Shown here: positions 9,072 through 18,256 of the stretch, in pieces | Layout of the letters: every line of letters begins with the position of its first letter | Numbering within the stretch: the first letter of the stretch is position 1 | From: Eretmocerus hayati | Taxonomy: Eukaryota; Arthropoda; Insecta; Hymenoptera; Aphelinidae | Assembly (NCBI GenBank): GCA_029851415.1 | Contig: CM056742.1 | Location: 112,284,246-112,348,245 of the forward strand | DNA length: 64,000 nt | Reading direction: 5' to 3' | Made by a program: the position numbers and the translations under genes | The notes under the pieces: model-generated | Database searches by the model: none | What the model was told of the DNA's origin: nothing | The model's input: only the letters and a program-made list of their open reading frames with translations

Positions 9072-9558
9072 CGGGATGACGCGTATGAGCCTAGTGGCAA
9101 GCTCATAAAATCTACTTTCGATTGAGAGAAGGATACTTCTTGATTCTTTGTGGAAGGTAGATTAAATGAATGGGATAACTTACACTTGTTCTGCTGTTGA
9201 CCAGGCAGTAGATCACCGTATTTATTGACACTTTCAAACTTCAAATTATCCACAAATGATAGGTTCGATAAGTCTTCTATGGACTTCCAAAAAATAGTAT
9301 TTCTCAGTCAGTTGATGATTATATTATCTTGATACACGTATGCGTCAATTATATGAATCAAATAAAATTGTATCTGTTCCTTACTAAATTCTTGAGAGTT
9401 GAGATTTTAAATATGTGTGAATCTGAAATATACTTAGATTTATAATTACAACAATTGAATTGCGCGGGCCGGAGCGATCGCACGCGAATGAAATATAATT
9501 GTCGAAAGCTGTGGCTCACGGAGTCGCGACGATGCCTGGTTCGTGCTAACAACTAACT
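9061..9558 (-). repeat. 5' LTR of the gypsy-like element (about 498 bp)
   Basis: Read on the minus strand it begins AGTTAGTTGTTAGC, like the AGTT start of gypsy-group LTRs, and ends GTAACAATT just before a TGG that would open the primer-binding site. Start and end form an imperfect inverted pair (AGTTGTTAGCACG against AATTGTTACGTCG). A TATA-like TTATAAAT lies at 9445-9438 and an AATAAA signal at 9226-9221, in the right order for U3-R-U5. The outer boundary (9554 or 9558) is uncertain because the second LTR is not in the window and no target-site duplication could be tested. Confidence 0.6.
9178..9183 (-). promoter_or_regulatory. Candidate splice donor in U5
   Basis: GTAAGT, preceded by CAAGT, lies just downstream of the AATAAA signal on the minus strand. 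It would be in the 5' part of the genomic RNA and could pair with the acceptor at 2081. The base before GT is T rather than G, so this is only a candidate. Confidence 0.35.
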
Positions 9559-10369
9559 CTTGTGTCCAGACGCGGGACATTTATTGAACTTTCCTGCTGA
9601 TGCAGAATTTCCAAAAAGTGGATCGCGCCACAACGTGAAACACGCTCTGACTCAATATCATTGTTTTGTTCTGATGGCTCGGTGTGCTGTCCGACTTACA
9701 AAATATGCTTACACTAAATATACACTTTTTGATTATTGATTTCTTGAAAAGTTACGTATCAAGACGTAACATGATATCTCAAAGTGGATGAAAAAAACAC
9801 AAAGATTTGTTTCAAAATATCTCGTACTTTCGAGTTGGCATCGTGCGCAAGCCCACCATGTTTAACTTTGCGAATAATCACTCGGGTGCATTTTTTGCTC
9901 GAGACGGTAATGAATAAGCTCCTAATAAACCGATTTTCACCTACAATGGATAAAAAGTTGTTGATTCATCGAGAATATTTTGACTAAAAAACGCCGCTTA
10001 AAGCCATCAAGATTCGTGAAAGCTACGCAAATCTTGACGCATCGTCCGAATGGAGCCAGAGAGACTGTAAAATCGCTCCCCAATGCTCTGCCACGTATCT
10101 TCGGTTATTCACTCCCACGGTCACTCTCATAATCTCTAATGACCAATTTACCTTCTTTTCGAGCATAACACATAAATCTTCACATTAAGGCGACCTTTTA
10201 TCCAGCTACTGAATCAAAGAACGTATCAACCGCTCCGAGATGTCATATTCCCTGGATTGTGTCACATTCCGTGGTACGCAAAATCAATAGATCAGCTGTA
10301 GTTTTTTCAGGAACTGAAAATCACTTGTGCCCCTTATAGTATCTTATTTTAGGTACCAAAAAGGGTAAA
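9559..10369. other. No gene seen (host flank of the endogenous retrovirus)
   Basis: No ORF longer than about 65 codons has coding character, and no repeat partner was found in the window. AT-rich unassigned DNA. Confidence 0.5.
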
Positions 10370-10762
10370 CTTGACCATCGCTAGGCCGGATTGGAAAATA
10401 TTTTACCTCCGGACACTTTTGAGGTTCAAAGTTAACACTTCTCGCGGAATCACTCATATGGGATTCAATCAAAATGATTCCATAACCAACAATTGTTCGA
10501 AAAATGGGTCAAAAATCACAAAAAGTGGCTTCTTGGGGGGATTAGATAATATTTTGCCTACTCTCGAACTTCTAATCGTTATTCCTGGTCACAAACAGGC
10601 TTTCTAGGAAGCAAAGAAGTCTATATAGAAAAATATAGAAATAACAGACAATCTAACTTAGGCGAATGTATTTGCATGCTTTGTAACATTCTTTGAGATA
10701 GGGTATTGGGGAAATAAGTCTGGAAAAGCCACTCCGTGCACGGGTTACTCCGCGTGAATGGT
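10370..10762. repeat. Fragments of dispersed repeats shared with 42.5-42.9 kb
   Basis: GCGGAATCACTCATATG at 10444-10460 matches the terminal inverted repeat of the elements at 22814-23784 and 42838-44896. The stretch from about 10659 (GAATGTATTTGCAT, then GGTATTGGGG and GGAAAAGCCA) aligns with 42548-42640. Only a decayed remnant is present. Confidence 0.5.
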
Positions 10763-11182
10763 AATAAAATAATTAAAAAAAACATTTAAAAAATTCGCTT
10801 TTATGTGAACTGTTGAAGCATGATAGCATGTCAAAATCTGAAGGAAATGAAAACTGTTATCTACGTTTCTGTGATAAACAAAGAGTAAGTCAGTTGACGT
10901 CCAGCTTCACGAATTGCATGATTTCGAGATATCAAAATGGTAAAAGCGTGGGTTGATTGGTGAAAACTACTCTTGATGTGTCAAGTTTACAACCCACGCT
11001 TTTACAATTTTGATATCTCGAAATCATGGAATTCGTGAAGCTGGGCGTCAACTGACTTACTCTTTGTTTATCACAGAAACGTAGATAACAGTTTTCATTT
11101 TCTTCAGATTTTGACATGCTATCATGCTTAACAGTTCACATAAAAGCAAATTTTTAAAATTTTTTTTCAATTATTTTATTTT
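10763..11182. repeat. Long hairpin element, about 190-bp arms
   Basis: The left arm (10763-10956) and right arm (10990-11182) are reverse complements with only scattered mismatches around a ~33-base loop. Shared landmarks are AACTGTT(G)AAGCATGATAGC and GTAAAAGCGTGGGTTG. No ORF; this is a non-autonomous foldback element or a hairpin-RNA locus. Confidence 0.85.
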
Positions 11183-12350
11183 CTCAATTTTAGTTTTATC
11201 CTAATCGCTTGGAATATAGAACATGAATGGAGGATATTAATATCAGCCAGACTGTTGAGATATTATCTTAAAATTCCTTGGGTATTCATCTTTGCTCAAG
11301 CGCTTCAGAGTGCAAATTGATAAATAGTGGAATAAATCAGTTAGCTATGGCTGATTAGAAATAATACCTCATCTGATGTTGAGCATACCAATAATTCTGA
11401 ATTGATTCACAAGCTACAGTCAAATCACATTTAAGAGTCTGTGTTACCCTTATTACTAGAGTATGAAGACATCCTACGATATATTCATTTATCATCAGGA
11501 CATCTCCATCCGTTAAGATCATATGATACATCACATGCCAAAGCTCGAACAAGGATGATCATATTCCTAAATCAGTAGAGTGAAATTCATTAGAAATGGA
11601 ATGAGTCTTGAGCCCAATATAACATGGTATACTTCACTTTAATGGCTGGACCCATGAAAATTCAACCGAAAGAGACTGTTGAATCTCTGTGATGCATCAA
11701 GAAATGACAGGAAGCATCCTCAATGGTTCAAATAAACAAGTTCATAACGCGTAGAGCCCCTATGATTATTTCAATTGAATATAGTCCATTCCGTCATTCA
11801 TCTGAAGTTTCTTGAAGCATACAATACTAACAGCGAGGACAAATTCTGATTTCAATAACAAATCAAGAAGCACACAGTGTCTCATGGAATATCATTCATC
11901 ACCTTGATTGTGCTTCATAACTTGTAGACCAGGGCTTCGGCTCAGTGCGCTTTACTGTACATACACAACAAAACTTGATTGCACACTGAGGCCTCAACTT
12001 CCTCTCTGAGCTTGCAAAAATATGGAACCATTCAACTCTTAGAGGTACCTATTATTTTTTATCTGCTAACACTCATCACAAACTTATTGGTCACTTGTGG
12101 TAGAGAGAAACTTTTGATAAGACCATGGTATAGCGAGGCCGCATGCAGAAAACTTGTAAGAATCTAATAGTCAGGCAAGATCGACCGCTTCTGGAAACTG
12201 CTGAAAACTGAGAAACATCAAATCATCACAAACAGCACTAAAAGCAGCAACACGGCCAGCAGCAGTTTAGGCTTGACAGGGCAGCATCCATGCAGCATCG
12301 CGTGGCAGTGGCACTTCGAGGAGGTTATGGGTCCGACAGGCATTTGTTAT
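11183..12350. other. No gene seen
   Basis: Unassigned AT-rich sequence. A short GCAGCA-rich patch lies at about 12240-12310. No long ORF or repeat partner identified. Confidence 0.4.
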
Positions 12351-12669
12351 AATTGTTATAGGCATCTCATTTCTATTCGTTGATAATCATTATGTTTTGA
12401 CTAATCAAAGCTAGAAAGAGTGAAATTCCTAGGCTTTGCGAAGGGTCGACGAGTTGCGTCGACTGCTGTGATATTCTAAAGCGAGGCTCTTGCTGAATCT
12501 CGCGCGATGCAATGAGGAAGAGACAGAGGTTCGACGCTGCGCAGACCCATTTTGCGTTGACACAATGTTGAAACGCGCAGAGCCCGAAACTAACACGAAT
12601 GCACGCGATAAGAAATCATTGACGCGCTCACACATAGATTTTGGTGACAAGATTCCGTCCGGCCGCGGC

Positions 12670-12689
12670 CGAGTTCAATAAAAGCGAAT
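12670..12689. repeat. Target-site duplication, copy at the 3' end of the R2-group element
   Basis: CGAGTTCAATAAAAGCGAAT, identical to 16748-16767. It marks the 3' boundary of the insertion at 12690. Confidence 0.9.
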
Positions 12690-13006
12690 TAGTTTTTTCT
12701 CAAGAATTTTACTTCCCTCCGGGGAGGGTGAGCAGACAAAGTGCTGGGCACCAACAGCTACAAGAGGTGATATAGCTTGAGAGGCTTTAGGGCGATGTTC
12801 TCCCTGGCCTCTTTCAGTGCTCCCCCGAGGCAAAACCTCTGCTACATAAATACCGGGACAGTAAAATTAAACAAACAGACTGAGTCGATCTATATAAGAC
12901 AGCACTGTTGACTCGAGACGGTCACAATTGGGACGTCACAATAATAAAAACCTTAAAATTAGATAAGTCGAAGAAAGATGTAGAGGGAATTATCTGTAGA
13001 AAGTCA

Positions 13007-13421
13007 CTAAACAGGATTTTGGGGCTCGTGATGACCTTGGCGCAGGGGTGGCTGGCTGTATTGCCATATCCCGCTAACGTGCTCCACATAGATGTTTCTG
13101 GACCATCTGATGACGTCACTGACCATGAACCTCCTCATCATCCTCGCATAGTAGCGACTGATGCTGAGGAGGCTCATGACCCGTTCATTCAGGATGTCCC
13201 AGCCTTCCAGGGGGCCCACCAGGAAGGCGTCGACCTCGACCGTGTACCCTTGAGATCGCAGTTGGGTGGCAAGAGAGTGGTATTTCGCCACTTTTCCTTC
13301 CCTTGCTGTTCTGAAGGACTCCAAGCGGTTCTCAAAGGGTATTGCAACGTCCACGATTGTTATTTTGCGTTGCGCTTCGTCTCGCACGACGAGGTCTGGT
13401 TTCAGTGTCTCAACCCCCCTC
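13007..13421 (-). pseudogene. Restriction-like endonuclease domain, out of frame
   Basis: Immediately after the G-run at 13418-13413 the -1 frame reads LKPDLVVRDE and then TIVDVAIPFE. This is the PD...D core of the R2-group restriction-like endonuclease, which nicks the target DNA. The frame runs about 135 codons to 13007. One missing base in the G-run, or frameshifting, would explain the break. An intact protein would be about 1195 residues, normal for the group. Confidence 0.85.
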
Positions 13422-16400
13422 GAACTCCCTGTACCGTCTGGTTCACCCTGATGGCCCTTGGGGTTCTTGTCGCACGGGCCAGCCTGTCTAGGACGCTGTT
13501 GTGTCGGAGCTGTCTCGCTGCTGAGTGCGGGAGGCAATGGTTCAGTACATGGGGGATCGACTGGAGGCCCGCTCCGCATCTGCGACAGCGCTTATCCGCC
13601 TGGGGTAGCCACCTCATGTTGGCGTTGAGTGACAATACCCCCAGTCTGGCGCGATGTATAAATCTCCAGTCGCAGAAGCGGGTATTCCTCCCATCCCTGA
13701 GGAAGTGGTTGGAGTGCCTGCTTCCCCCGGTTACCTCGAGCACCTTGCCCTGGTCTGGTTTGGCAAGGACTTTCCACCCATAGTACCTAACCAGCTCCCG
13801 CCTCAAATTCTTGCAGACGAGGTGACGTGCCTGCAGCGAGACCTCAGCCCCATTCCCGACGTGTAAGCAAAGACCCCCCCTCGCCCCAACCCAATCCCAT
13901 CGCAGCCCGATCTTTGGTGTTATGCACCTGGCTGCACTCCGCACCTTGGTCCAGTAGGACGCTCGACTCGATGACCGGGGCAGATCCATATCCCCCGAGA
14001 GGAAGCGAGCCATATCGATGTTGCTCGGCTGCTTTCTCAACCTTCGGGAGACTGCTTCCCTCAGAGACCACATAGCAAGTCCTGACACGGTGGGGTCAGC
14101 TGCATTCAGCATTCTGAAAGCATGTGCCACCGTGTACAGGTCGTACATATCCCCGAGTGATAGTAATCCTCCTCCCCCTCTCGAGGGTGGGATGTATACC
14201 AACTCAGGGCTGGCTCTCTGAGGTATGCTCAACCAACCGTTTGCTAATTTGGTAATAATTTTGTCTGCCTCGGCCAGGTAGACTTTTTCGATGTCGGCGC
14301 CCTGCATTATGAAGTCAATGCGAGGTAAGATGAAGGTTGCCATCGCATCGAGCTTCTGCCAAGGTGCAAGAAGGGACTCGTCGATTTTCTGACTGTCCTT
14401 GATGAGATCGGATAGGGTCTCGGTAGGAGTCTGCTTGATGGCGTATCCCGTCGGGATCCCTAGGTGTTGATAGTATTTATTGGGACCGAGTGCTTTTGCC
14501 GACTGACCCGATATCTTGAATGTTGTGTTTGCGACCCCCTCAACCCCCCCTAGAATGTGAAGTGTAGCACACTTGCGTGCATTGAACGTGAGGCCAATGG
14601 CCTGAACCCCTGCCTCAACTGTGATCAACTGATGTTCCATCTCCTCCGGAGAGCCCGCCAGCAGTGTCGTGTCATCAGCATAGGCGAGCACCTTCACGCT
14701 CCTGCCTCCGATGTTGTACCCACCCGGGCCCCTAAGGACCGCTCGGATGGGCACTTCCGATACCAGGTTATAAATGATCGGACTCAATGGACACCCCTGC
14801 CGGACTCCCGCCTTCAGCACAATTGGCTGTGTCAACCCTTCCGACGTCTTGATCTGGGTTCTTGAACCATCGTAGAGCGAGGCGATGATCCTCCTCATCT
14901 GCTCTGGCATGCCGTGTAGTTCGAGCGCTCGGGAGATGGAAGAATGGGGTAGCGATGGAAATGCGCTGGACAGGTCCAGCCATGCCACCACCAACTCCTT
15001 GCCGTTGTCTTTGGCATCCCGTATAGCCTCCTGAAGTACGAAGTTGTGCTCGTAGCATCCCTCATACTCCAGGAAGCCCTTTTGCGCTTGGCTTAGACGA
15101 TGGTTCAATGTGCACCAGTCCTTGATTTTGTCGGACAATATAGCCGCGTGGAGCTTTTGAATAGTGTTTCCGAGGGCAATCGGTCGGTAGTTCTGTAAGT
15201 TGTCGAGCTCACCCTTCTTGTGGATCAGGACGGTGGTGCTGTCCTTCCAACGATCCGGGATGATCCCGAGGCGCCCGACCGCGTTGTAAAGTGCGGCAAG
15301 GACGTGAGCACCAGGATCTGCCTTCTTGAGGTCGGAATAGCTGAGGCCATCGGGCCCCGGGGCTGTGGTAGATCTTTCCCGGAGCTTCCGCCTCACTTCC
15401 TCCCTCGTCAAAGGTCTTACGAGTGCCCGGTTGCTCTCGTCCGATGAGGCTTCCTGGTTCAGCACATCCGGCCAGATCTCTTCACCGTCTCTTCGGGCAG
15501 CAAGGGCTCTGTAGTGCTGTTCAACAGTAGCAAGATCCACCGGGCATGGCTGTTTAGGCCCTTCGAGAGTCTCTTGCACTGCCCGCTTTTTGTTGACTCG
15601 ATAGAGACTCTGGAGACGCTTTGCCCGAGCTGTGCTGTTTTGGTGACCCCCTGGGCGTGCCGACCCCCCTCGTAGCATCCTCTCCTGTCTGGTGTTGGTG
15701 GCCCTCTCCCCTTGCCCACGGGATTTGTGTTGGAAGTAGCGCATGACCCGAAGAGCTACCTCCTCGAGCTGCGCTCCATCCGTAACACTCTCGATGTCCT
15801 GAATGAGGCGCCGGCGCTCAGCGTTTTGACCGCGAGTGCGACGCCCCTCATTTCCCCCGGGCTCGGGTTGCGGGCTGACAGGCCCTTCCTCGTTGGTGTT
15901 ATTCCCATCCCCTTCCTGAGCATCCCCTAAGGCCACTTCCCCTTGTACCCCACGTTCCCCCTGGTCCCCCCCGTTATCCCTGCTAGGACTCTCGTCCAGC
16001 ACATTCTCAACCACCCTCAGAGCAACCCCTTGCGGGGAATGGAATGCCTCGTCCGAGGACGAGGAGGAGTCCAGTACAGCCGGATTTGGCCTTCTAATTC
16101 CTCTTATGGGAGATTCCGGCGTACCGGGCTCGGGGCTGATGATTTGCCCTTGCTCTGGGACTGGTGGTGGTTCTGGTTGAGGGATTTCTGCCTCTTGCCC
16201 CAGCAACCTTCTGCGTGCGTTGTTTCTTCTCGCCTGTTCTGCCCTCCCTGTTCGGACGACTGGGACCTCCGGCACACAGCCTTCCGCGTGGTCGTTAACC
16301 ACTTTGCGGGGGTACCGTTTGTCTGGAGGGGCCATATACCCGCACCTGGCACAACGGTACGTGAGGGTGAGCTCTGCATGGTGTTCTTTGCAGTGTCTCG

Positions 16401-16602
16401 CAAAGTTCTCTATCTTGCGTGCTCCCACGTATCGTCCGCGGTTGTTACAGAGAGGGCAGTTTATCGGCGTTTCTGGTGCGATGGGAAGAAGGCAGATGAT
16501 GTGCTCATCCTCTACTGCTATGTTTGACACCTCGTCCATAGCACTGGTGGTATGCGCTGCTTCTCGAGCTACTAAGGTGGTGATAGTATAAGCCCATCTC
16601 AC
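13402..16602 (-). CDS. R2-group ORF: zinc fingers and reverse transcriptase
   Basis: This 1066-residue frame drives target-primed reverse transcription. N-terminal zinc fingers lie at about residues 39-60 (CPLC...HCKEHH, CCHH type) and 72-100 (CARC...HAEGC). A Pro/Glu/Ser-rich linker follows. The RT core lies at about 400-720, with RPIALGN, KGFLEYEGC, the WLDLSSAF motif, a GVRQGCPLSP motif and catalytic AYADD near 637. A CCHC motif (CRRCG...HVLNHC) sits near residue 1000, as is typical just before the endonuclease of R2-group proteins. Two methionines (residues 1 and 22) could start it. The frame ends at a TGA just after a run of six G, before the endonuclease, so this copy is probably shifted by one base. 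Confidence 0.9.
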   Translation of the reverse strand: MRWAYTITTLVAREAAHTTSAMDEVSNIAVEDEHIICLLPIAPETPINCPLCNNRGRYVGARKIENFARHCKEHHAELTLTYRCARCGYMAPPDKRYPRKVVNDHAEGCVPEVPVVRTGRAEQARRNNARRRLLGQEAEIPQPEPPPVPEQGQIISPEPGTPESPIRGIRRPNPAVLDSSSSSDEAFHSPQGVALRVVENVLDESPSRDNGGDQGERGVQGEVALGDAQEGDGNNTNEEGPVSPQPEPGGNEGRRTRGQNAERRRLIQDIESVTDGAQLEEVALRVMRYFQHKSRGQGERATNTRQERMLRGGSARPGGHQNSTARAKRLQSLYRVNKKRAVQETLEGPKQPCPVDLATVEQHYRALAARRDGEEIWPDVLNQEASSDESNRALVRPLTREEVRRKLRERSTTAPGPDGLSYSDLKKADPGAHVLAALYNAVGRLGIIPDRWKDSTTVLIHKKGELDNLQNYRPIALGNTIQKLHAAILSDKIKDWCTLNHRLSQAQKGFLEYEGCYEHNFVLQEAIRDAKDNGKELVVAWLDLSSAFPSLPHSSISRALELHGMPEQMRRIIASLYDGSRTQIKTSEGLTQPIVLKAGVRQGCPLSPIIYNLVSEVPIRAVLRGPGGYNIGGRSVKVLAYADDTTLLAGSPEEMEHQLITVEAGVQAIGLTFNARKCATLHILGGVEGVANTTFKISGQSAKALGPNKYYQHLGIPTGYAIKQTPTETLSDLIKDSQKIDESLLAPWQKLDAMATFILPRIDFIMQGADIEKVYLAEADKIITKLANGWLSIPQRASPELVYIPPSRGGGGLLSLGDMYDLYTVAHAFRMLNAADPTVSGLAMWSLREAVSRRLRKQPSNIDMARFLSGDMDLPRSSSRASYWTKVRSAARCITPKIGLRWDWVGARGGLCLHVGNGAEVSLQARHLVCKNLRRELVRYYGWKVLAKPDQGKVLEVTGGSRHSNHFLRDGRNTRFCDWRFIHRARLGVLSLNANMRWLPQADKRCRRCGAGLQSIPHVLNHCLPHSAARQLRHNSVLDRLARATRTPRAIRVNQTVQGVRGGLRH

Positions 16603-16710
16603 TGGGCTGGAGACTGGGTGTCACTTGACCAATGGCCTATGCCTGTTCCTGTGCTAGTGTTGTGTGTGAAGTGGCTTCGACCAAAGGAGTACCCGAGGAT
16701 CACACCCCGA

Positions 16711-16750
16711 GTTCTACACTTTGATCAAAGCCAAAGAGGCCGAGAAGCGA
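16711..16750 (-). other. U2 snRNA 5'-end-like sequence at the element's 5' terminus
   Basis: On the minus strand TCGCTTCTCGGCC is followed by TCTTTGGCTTT and then GATCAAAGTGTAG. The start of U2 snRNA is ATCGCTTCTCGGCCTT(A/T)TGGCTAAGATCAAAGTGTAG. The match covers U2 nt 2 to about 37 with one extra base and a few substitutions, and stops inside the GUAGUA branch-point recognition motif. The first TCG overlaps the target-site duplication. Confidence 0.85.
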
Positions 16751-16767
16751 GTTCAATAAAAGCGAAT
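16748..16767. repeat. Target-site duplication, copy at the 5' end of the R2-group element
   Basis: Same 20 bases as 12670-12689. It is followed by AATAAAAATCG, continuing the preinsertion sequence. Confidence 0.9.
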
Positions 16768-16822
16768 AATAAAAATCGAGTCTTATCCATTCTTTTCGAC
16801 CTGATAAAATTACGGCTTGGCC

Positions 16823-17479
16823 AAAATACTTCTCGATTCAGGTTGAACCTACTGAGACCTATGTTTCTGAAATTTTGAGGAATGGACCCAGGCCTGGGTA
16901 ACTCGAGTATCAACAGGTCATGCGAATTACTCATCAATTTATTGCAATCCGTCACATTTACCAGTACACATGCAGGGATGTCGGTTTACCCTTGTACACT
17001 GATTTCAAAAAGATTGCTCATTTGAACTAGTGGGGAGTGTCGAATTAAATTTCAAATCTTTCGCGAGCGTATACATCAATTCGAATTTCCATCAAAGTGG
17101 TCGAAACTTGACTCCACCCAGTGGTCAAGTCTGATTTATTCAGTGGTTGAATTTGAACAGAACCGAGTCGATTCCGTGATTAGTGATCGCTTCTTTATCA
17201 CTTTTCTCAACTCGTTCGTTGAATAGTTTGATAGGTTTTCAAGTTCTTTTCGACAGTCTGTCGATTTCCACTTTTATAAGACTTGTACGCCCATCAAGCG
17301 CTGACGACTTTGTCTCCAGTTTTATCAATATTTCTCACTCGAGTTGCAAAGTACTACCCCACAAAAACTCGTTGGATCATCACATTGTGTGCCCCCTTAG
17401 CTCCAAGATGATCTTTGCGCTGGGTGTTTATAAGCATCGTTCGACCTAATAGTTCAAGCCTACCCCAGCAAGCAACATA
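16823..17479. other. No gene seen
   Basis: Unassigned sequence; short ORFs only, without recognisable motifs. Confidence 0.4.
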
Positions 17480-17715
17480 ATTCTTAAAGAATACCTCAAG
17501 AATCCCTGAAGAGCCGTGAGGTATTCTTCCGACGGTTCTTCAGGCGTTCTTCAGGGATTCGTAAATGCGCCACCGAAAGTCATTCTTGAGGGATTATTGA
17601 TAGGTTCGCGAGACGCTCTTGACGCGTTCTTGAGGCGTTCTTGGGACGTTCTTGAGGGGTTCTTGAGATGTTCGCAGTGTGTTCGTACAGTATTCGCGAG
17701 GAATTCTCTTATACA
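17480..17715. repeat. TTCTTGAGG-type repeat, inverted partner at 24045-24290
   Basis: Degenerate 10-12 bp units such as CGTTCTTGAGG are repeated about ten times. The core AAATGCGCCACCGAAAGTCA and GATAGGTTCGCGAGACGC match the reverse complement of 24045-24290. Confidence 0.75.
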
Positions 17716-17827
17716 GATATTATTGAAAAAAAACTGTTTGCCCTCAAATCTAATGTTAATTTAGATCGTTTATTGGATTTTATGGTATACTCAATTGAAA
17801 AAAACCTTGAAAATTCACATGAAAAAT

Positions 17828-17925
17828 GTCTTACCTCGGGATCGAACCCACGCTCCCGATCTTAGTCCAACTTTGTATGCCGGCTTCCTATCCATTGCAC
17901 CAACGAAGCAGTTACCCTAGGGCTT
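17828..17925 (-). repeat. tRNA-derived sequence (SINE head or tRNA pseudogene)
   Basis: On the minus strand there is a good pol III A box (TGGTGCAATGG) and a perfect B box (GGTTCGATCCC) about 43 bases apart. No clean anticodon stem can be folded between them, so it is not a functional tRNA gene. A SINE head is more likely. Confidence 0.45.
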
Positions 17926-18256
17926 CTTAAAATCTATCTTCAACATTGATTTGGAATTATCCCGCATTGTGGACCCTGTATCGAGGTGTGATAAGCCAGA
18001 AACTTTAATATACGATTTATAGATAGATACTCATACTATTATACGAATAGGTTCCGCGTGAGATATACCTACGAGAAAGGGTTATGTATTCGATTTTTTT
18101 CTTAGTACTTTCATTCGATTTAATGGTACAAAATATGAACTTCCCACCACCTATGGCGCCTGTAAAAATTCTCCAGGTATCACGAACGTATATTTCACTA
18201 TCCTCTTGGAATATTTTCATCGAGGAAGTCTCTCTTCCAATAAAATGTATGAGGTA

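Larger units (their letters stand above)
1..9558 (-). mobile_element. Ty3/gypsy-like endogenous retrovirus, 5' LTR to env
   Basis: On the minus strand the order is LTR (9558-9061), leader, gag (8259-6523), pol (6514-2081) and env (2076-4). All three ORFs are uninterrupted, so the copy looks young. Domain order in pol is protease, reverse transcriptase, RNase H, integrase, which is the Ty3/gypsy order. A third ORF for an envelope makes it errantivirus-like in layout. The env family, however, resembles chuvirus glycoproteins rather than the baculovirus F protein seen in gypsy or ZAM. The env stop codon sits at bases 4-6, so the polypurine tract and 3' LTR lie outside the window and LTR-LTR divergence cannot be measured here. 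Confidence 0.9.
12690..16747 (-). mobile_element. R2/Utopia-like non-LTR retrotransposon, 4058 bp
   Basis: It is flanked by the perfect 20-bp direct repeat CGAGTTCAATAAAAGCGAAT (12670-12689 and 16748-16767). On the minus strand it starts with a U2 snRNA-like stretch, then an ORF with two zinc fingers, reverse transcriptase and a CCHC motif. A restriction-like endonuclease follows in the next frame, and the element ends with a 3' UTR of about 310 bp finishing in a short A-rich run. Such RT plus C-terminal PD-(D/E)XK architecture defines the R2/NeSL/Utopia group. The full-length 5' end and exact duplication suggest a fairly recent insertion. It does not lie in 28S rDNA or in an intact U2 gene. 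Confidence 0.9.
12351..16822 (+). repeat. LTR-like remnant split by the R2-group element (tentative)
   Basis: If the insertion at 12690-16747 and one duplication copy are removed, the flanks read from TGTTATAATTG (12351) through a GC-rich block and AATAAAAGCGAATAATAAAA to AAATTACGG and then CTTGGCC. This order of TG start, AATAAA and AT-rich end followed by TGG resembles a solo LTR or the edge of an LTR element. No coding sequence follows, so it stays tentative. Confidence 0.25.

Noticed and set aside
9621..9634. TGGCGCGATCC on the minus strand as a primer-binding site
   Set aside because: It lies upstream of the TATA and AATAAA signals of the LTR, so it would be outside the transcript's R-U5 side; the junction near 9061 fits better.
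12908..13783. 291-codon plus-strand open frame
   Set aside because: It lies antisense to the endonuclease and RT C-terminus, which have clear motifs on the minus strand; the plus frame has none.
15943..16527. 194-codon plus-strand open frame
   Set aside because: Antisense to the zinc finger and linker part of the R2-group ORF; open because of GC-rich codon use.
12690..16747. Classical R2 in 28S rDNA
   Set aside because: Neither flank resembles 28S rRNA and a 20-bp duplication is present; the U2-like leader argues for another lineage.
17828..17925. Functional tRNA gene
   Set aside because: A and B boxes are good, but acceptor and anticodon stems do not fold.
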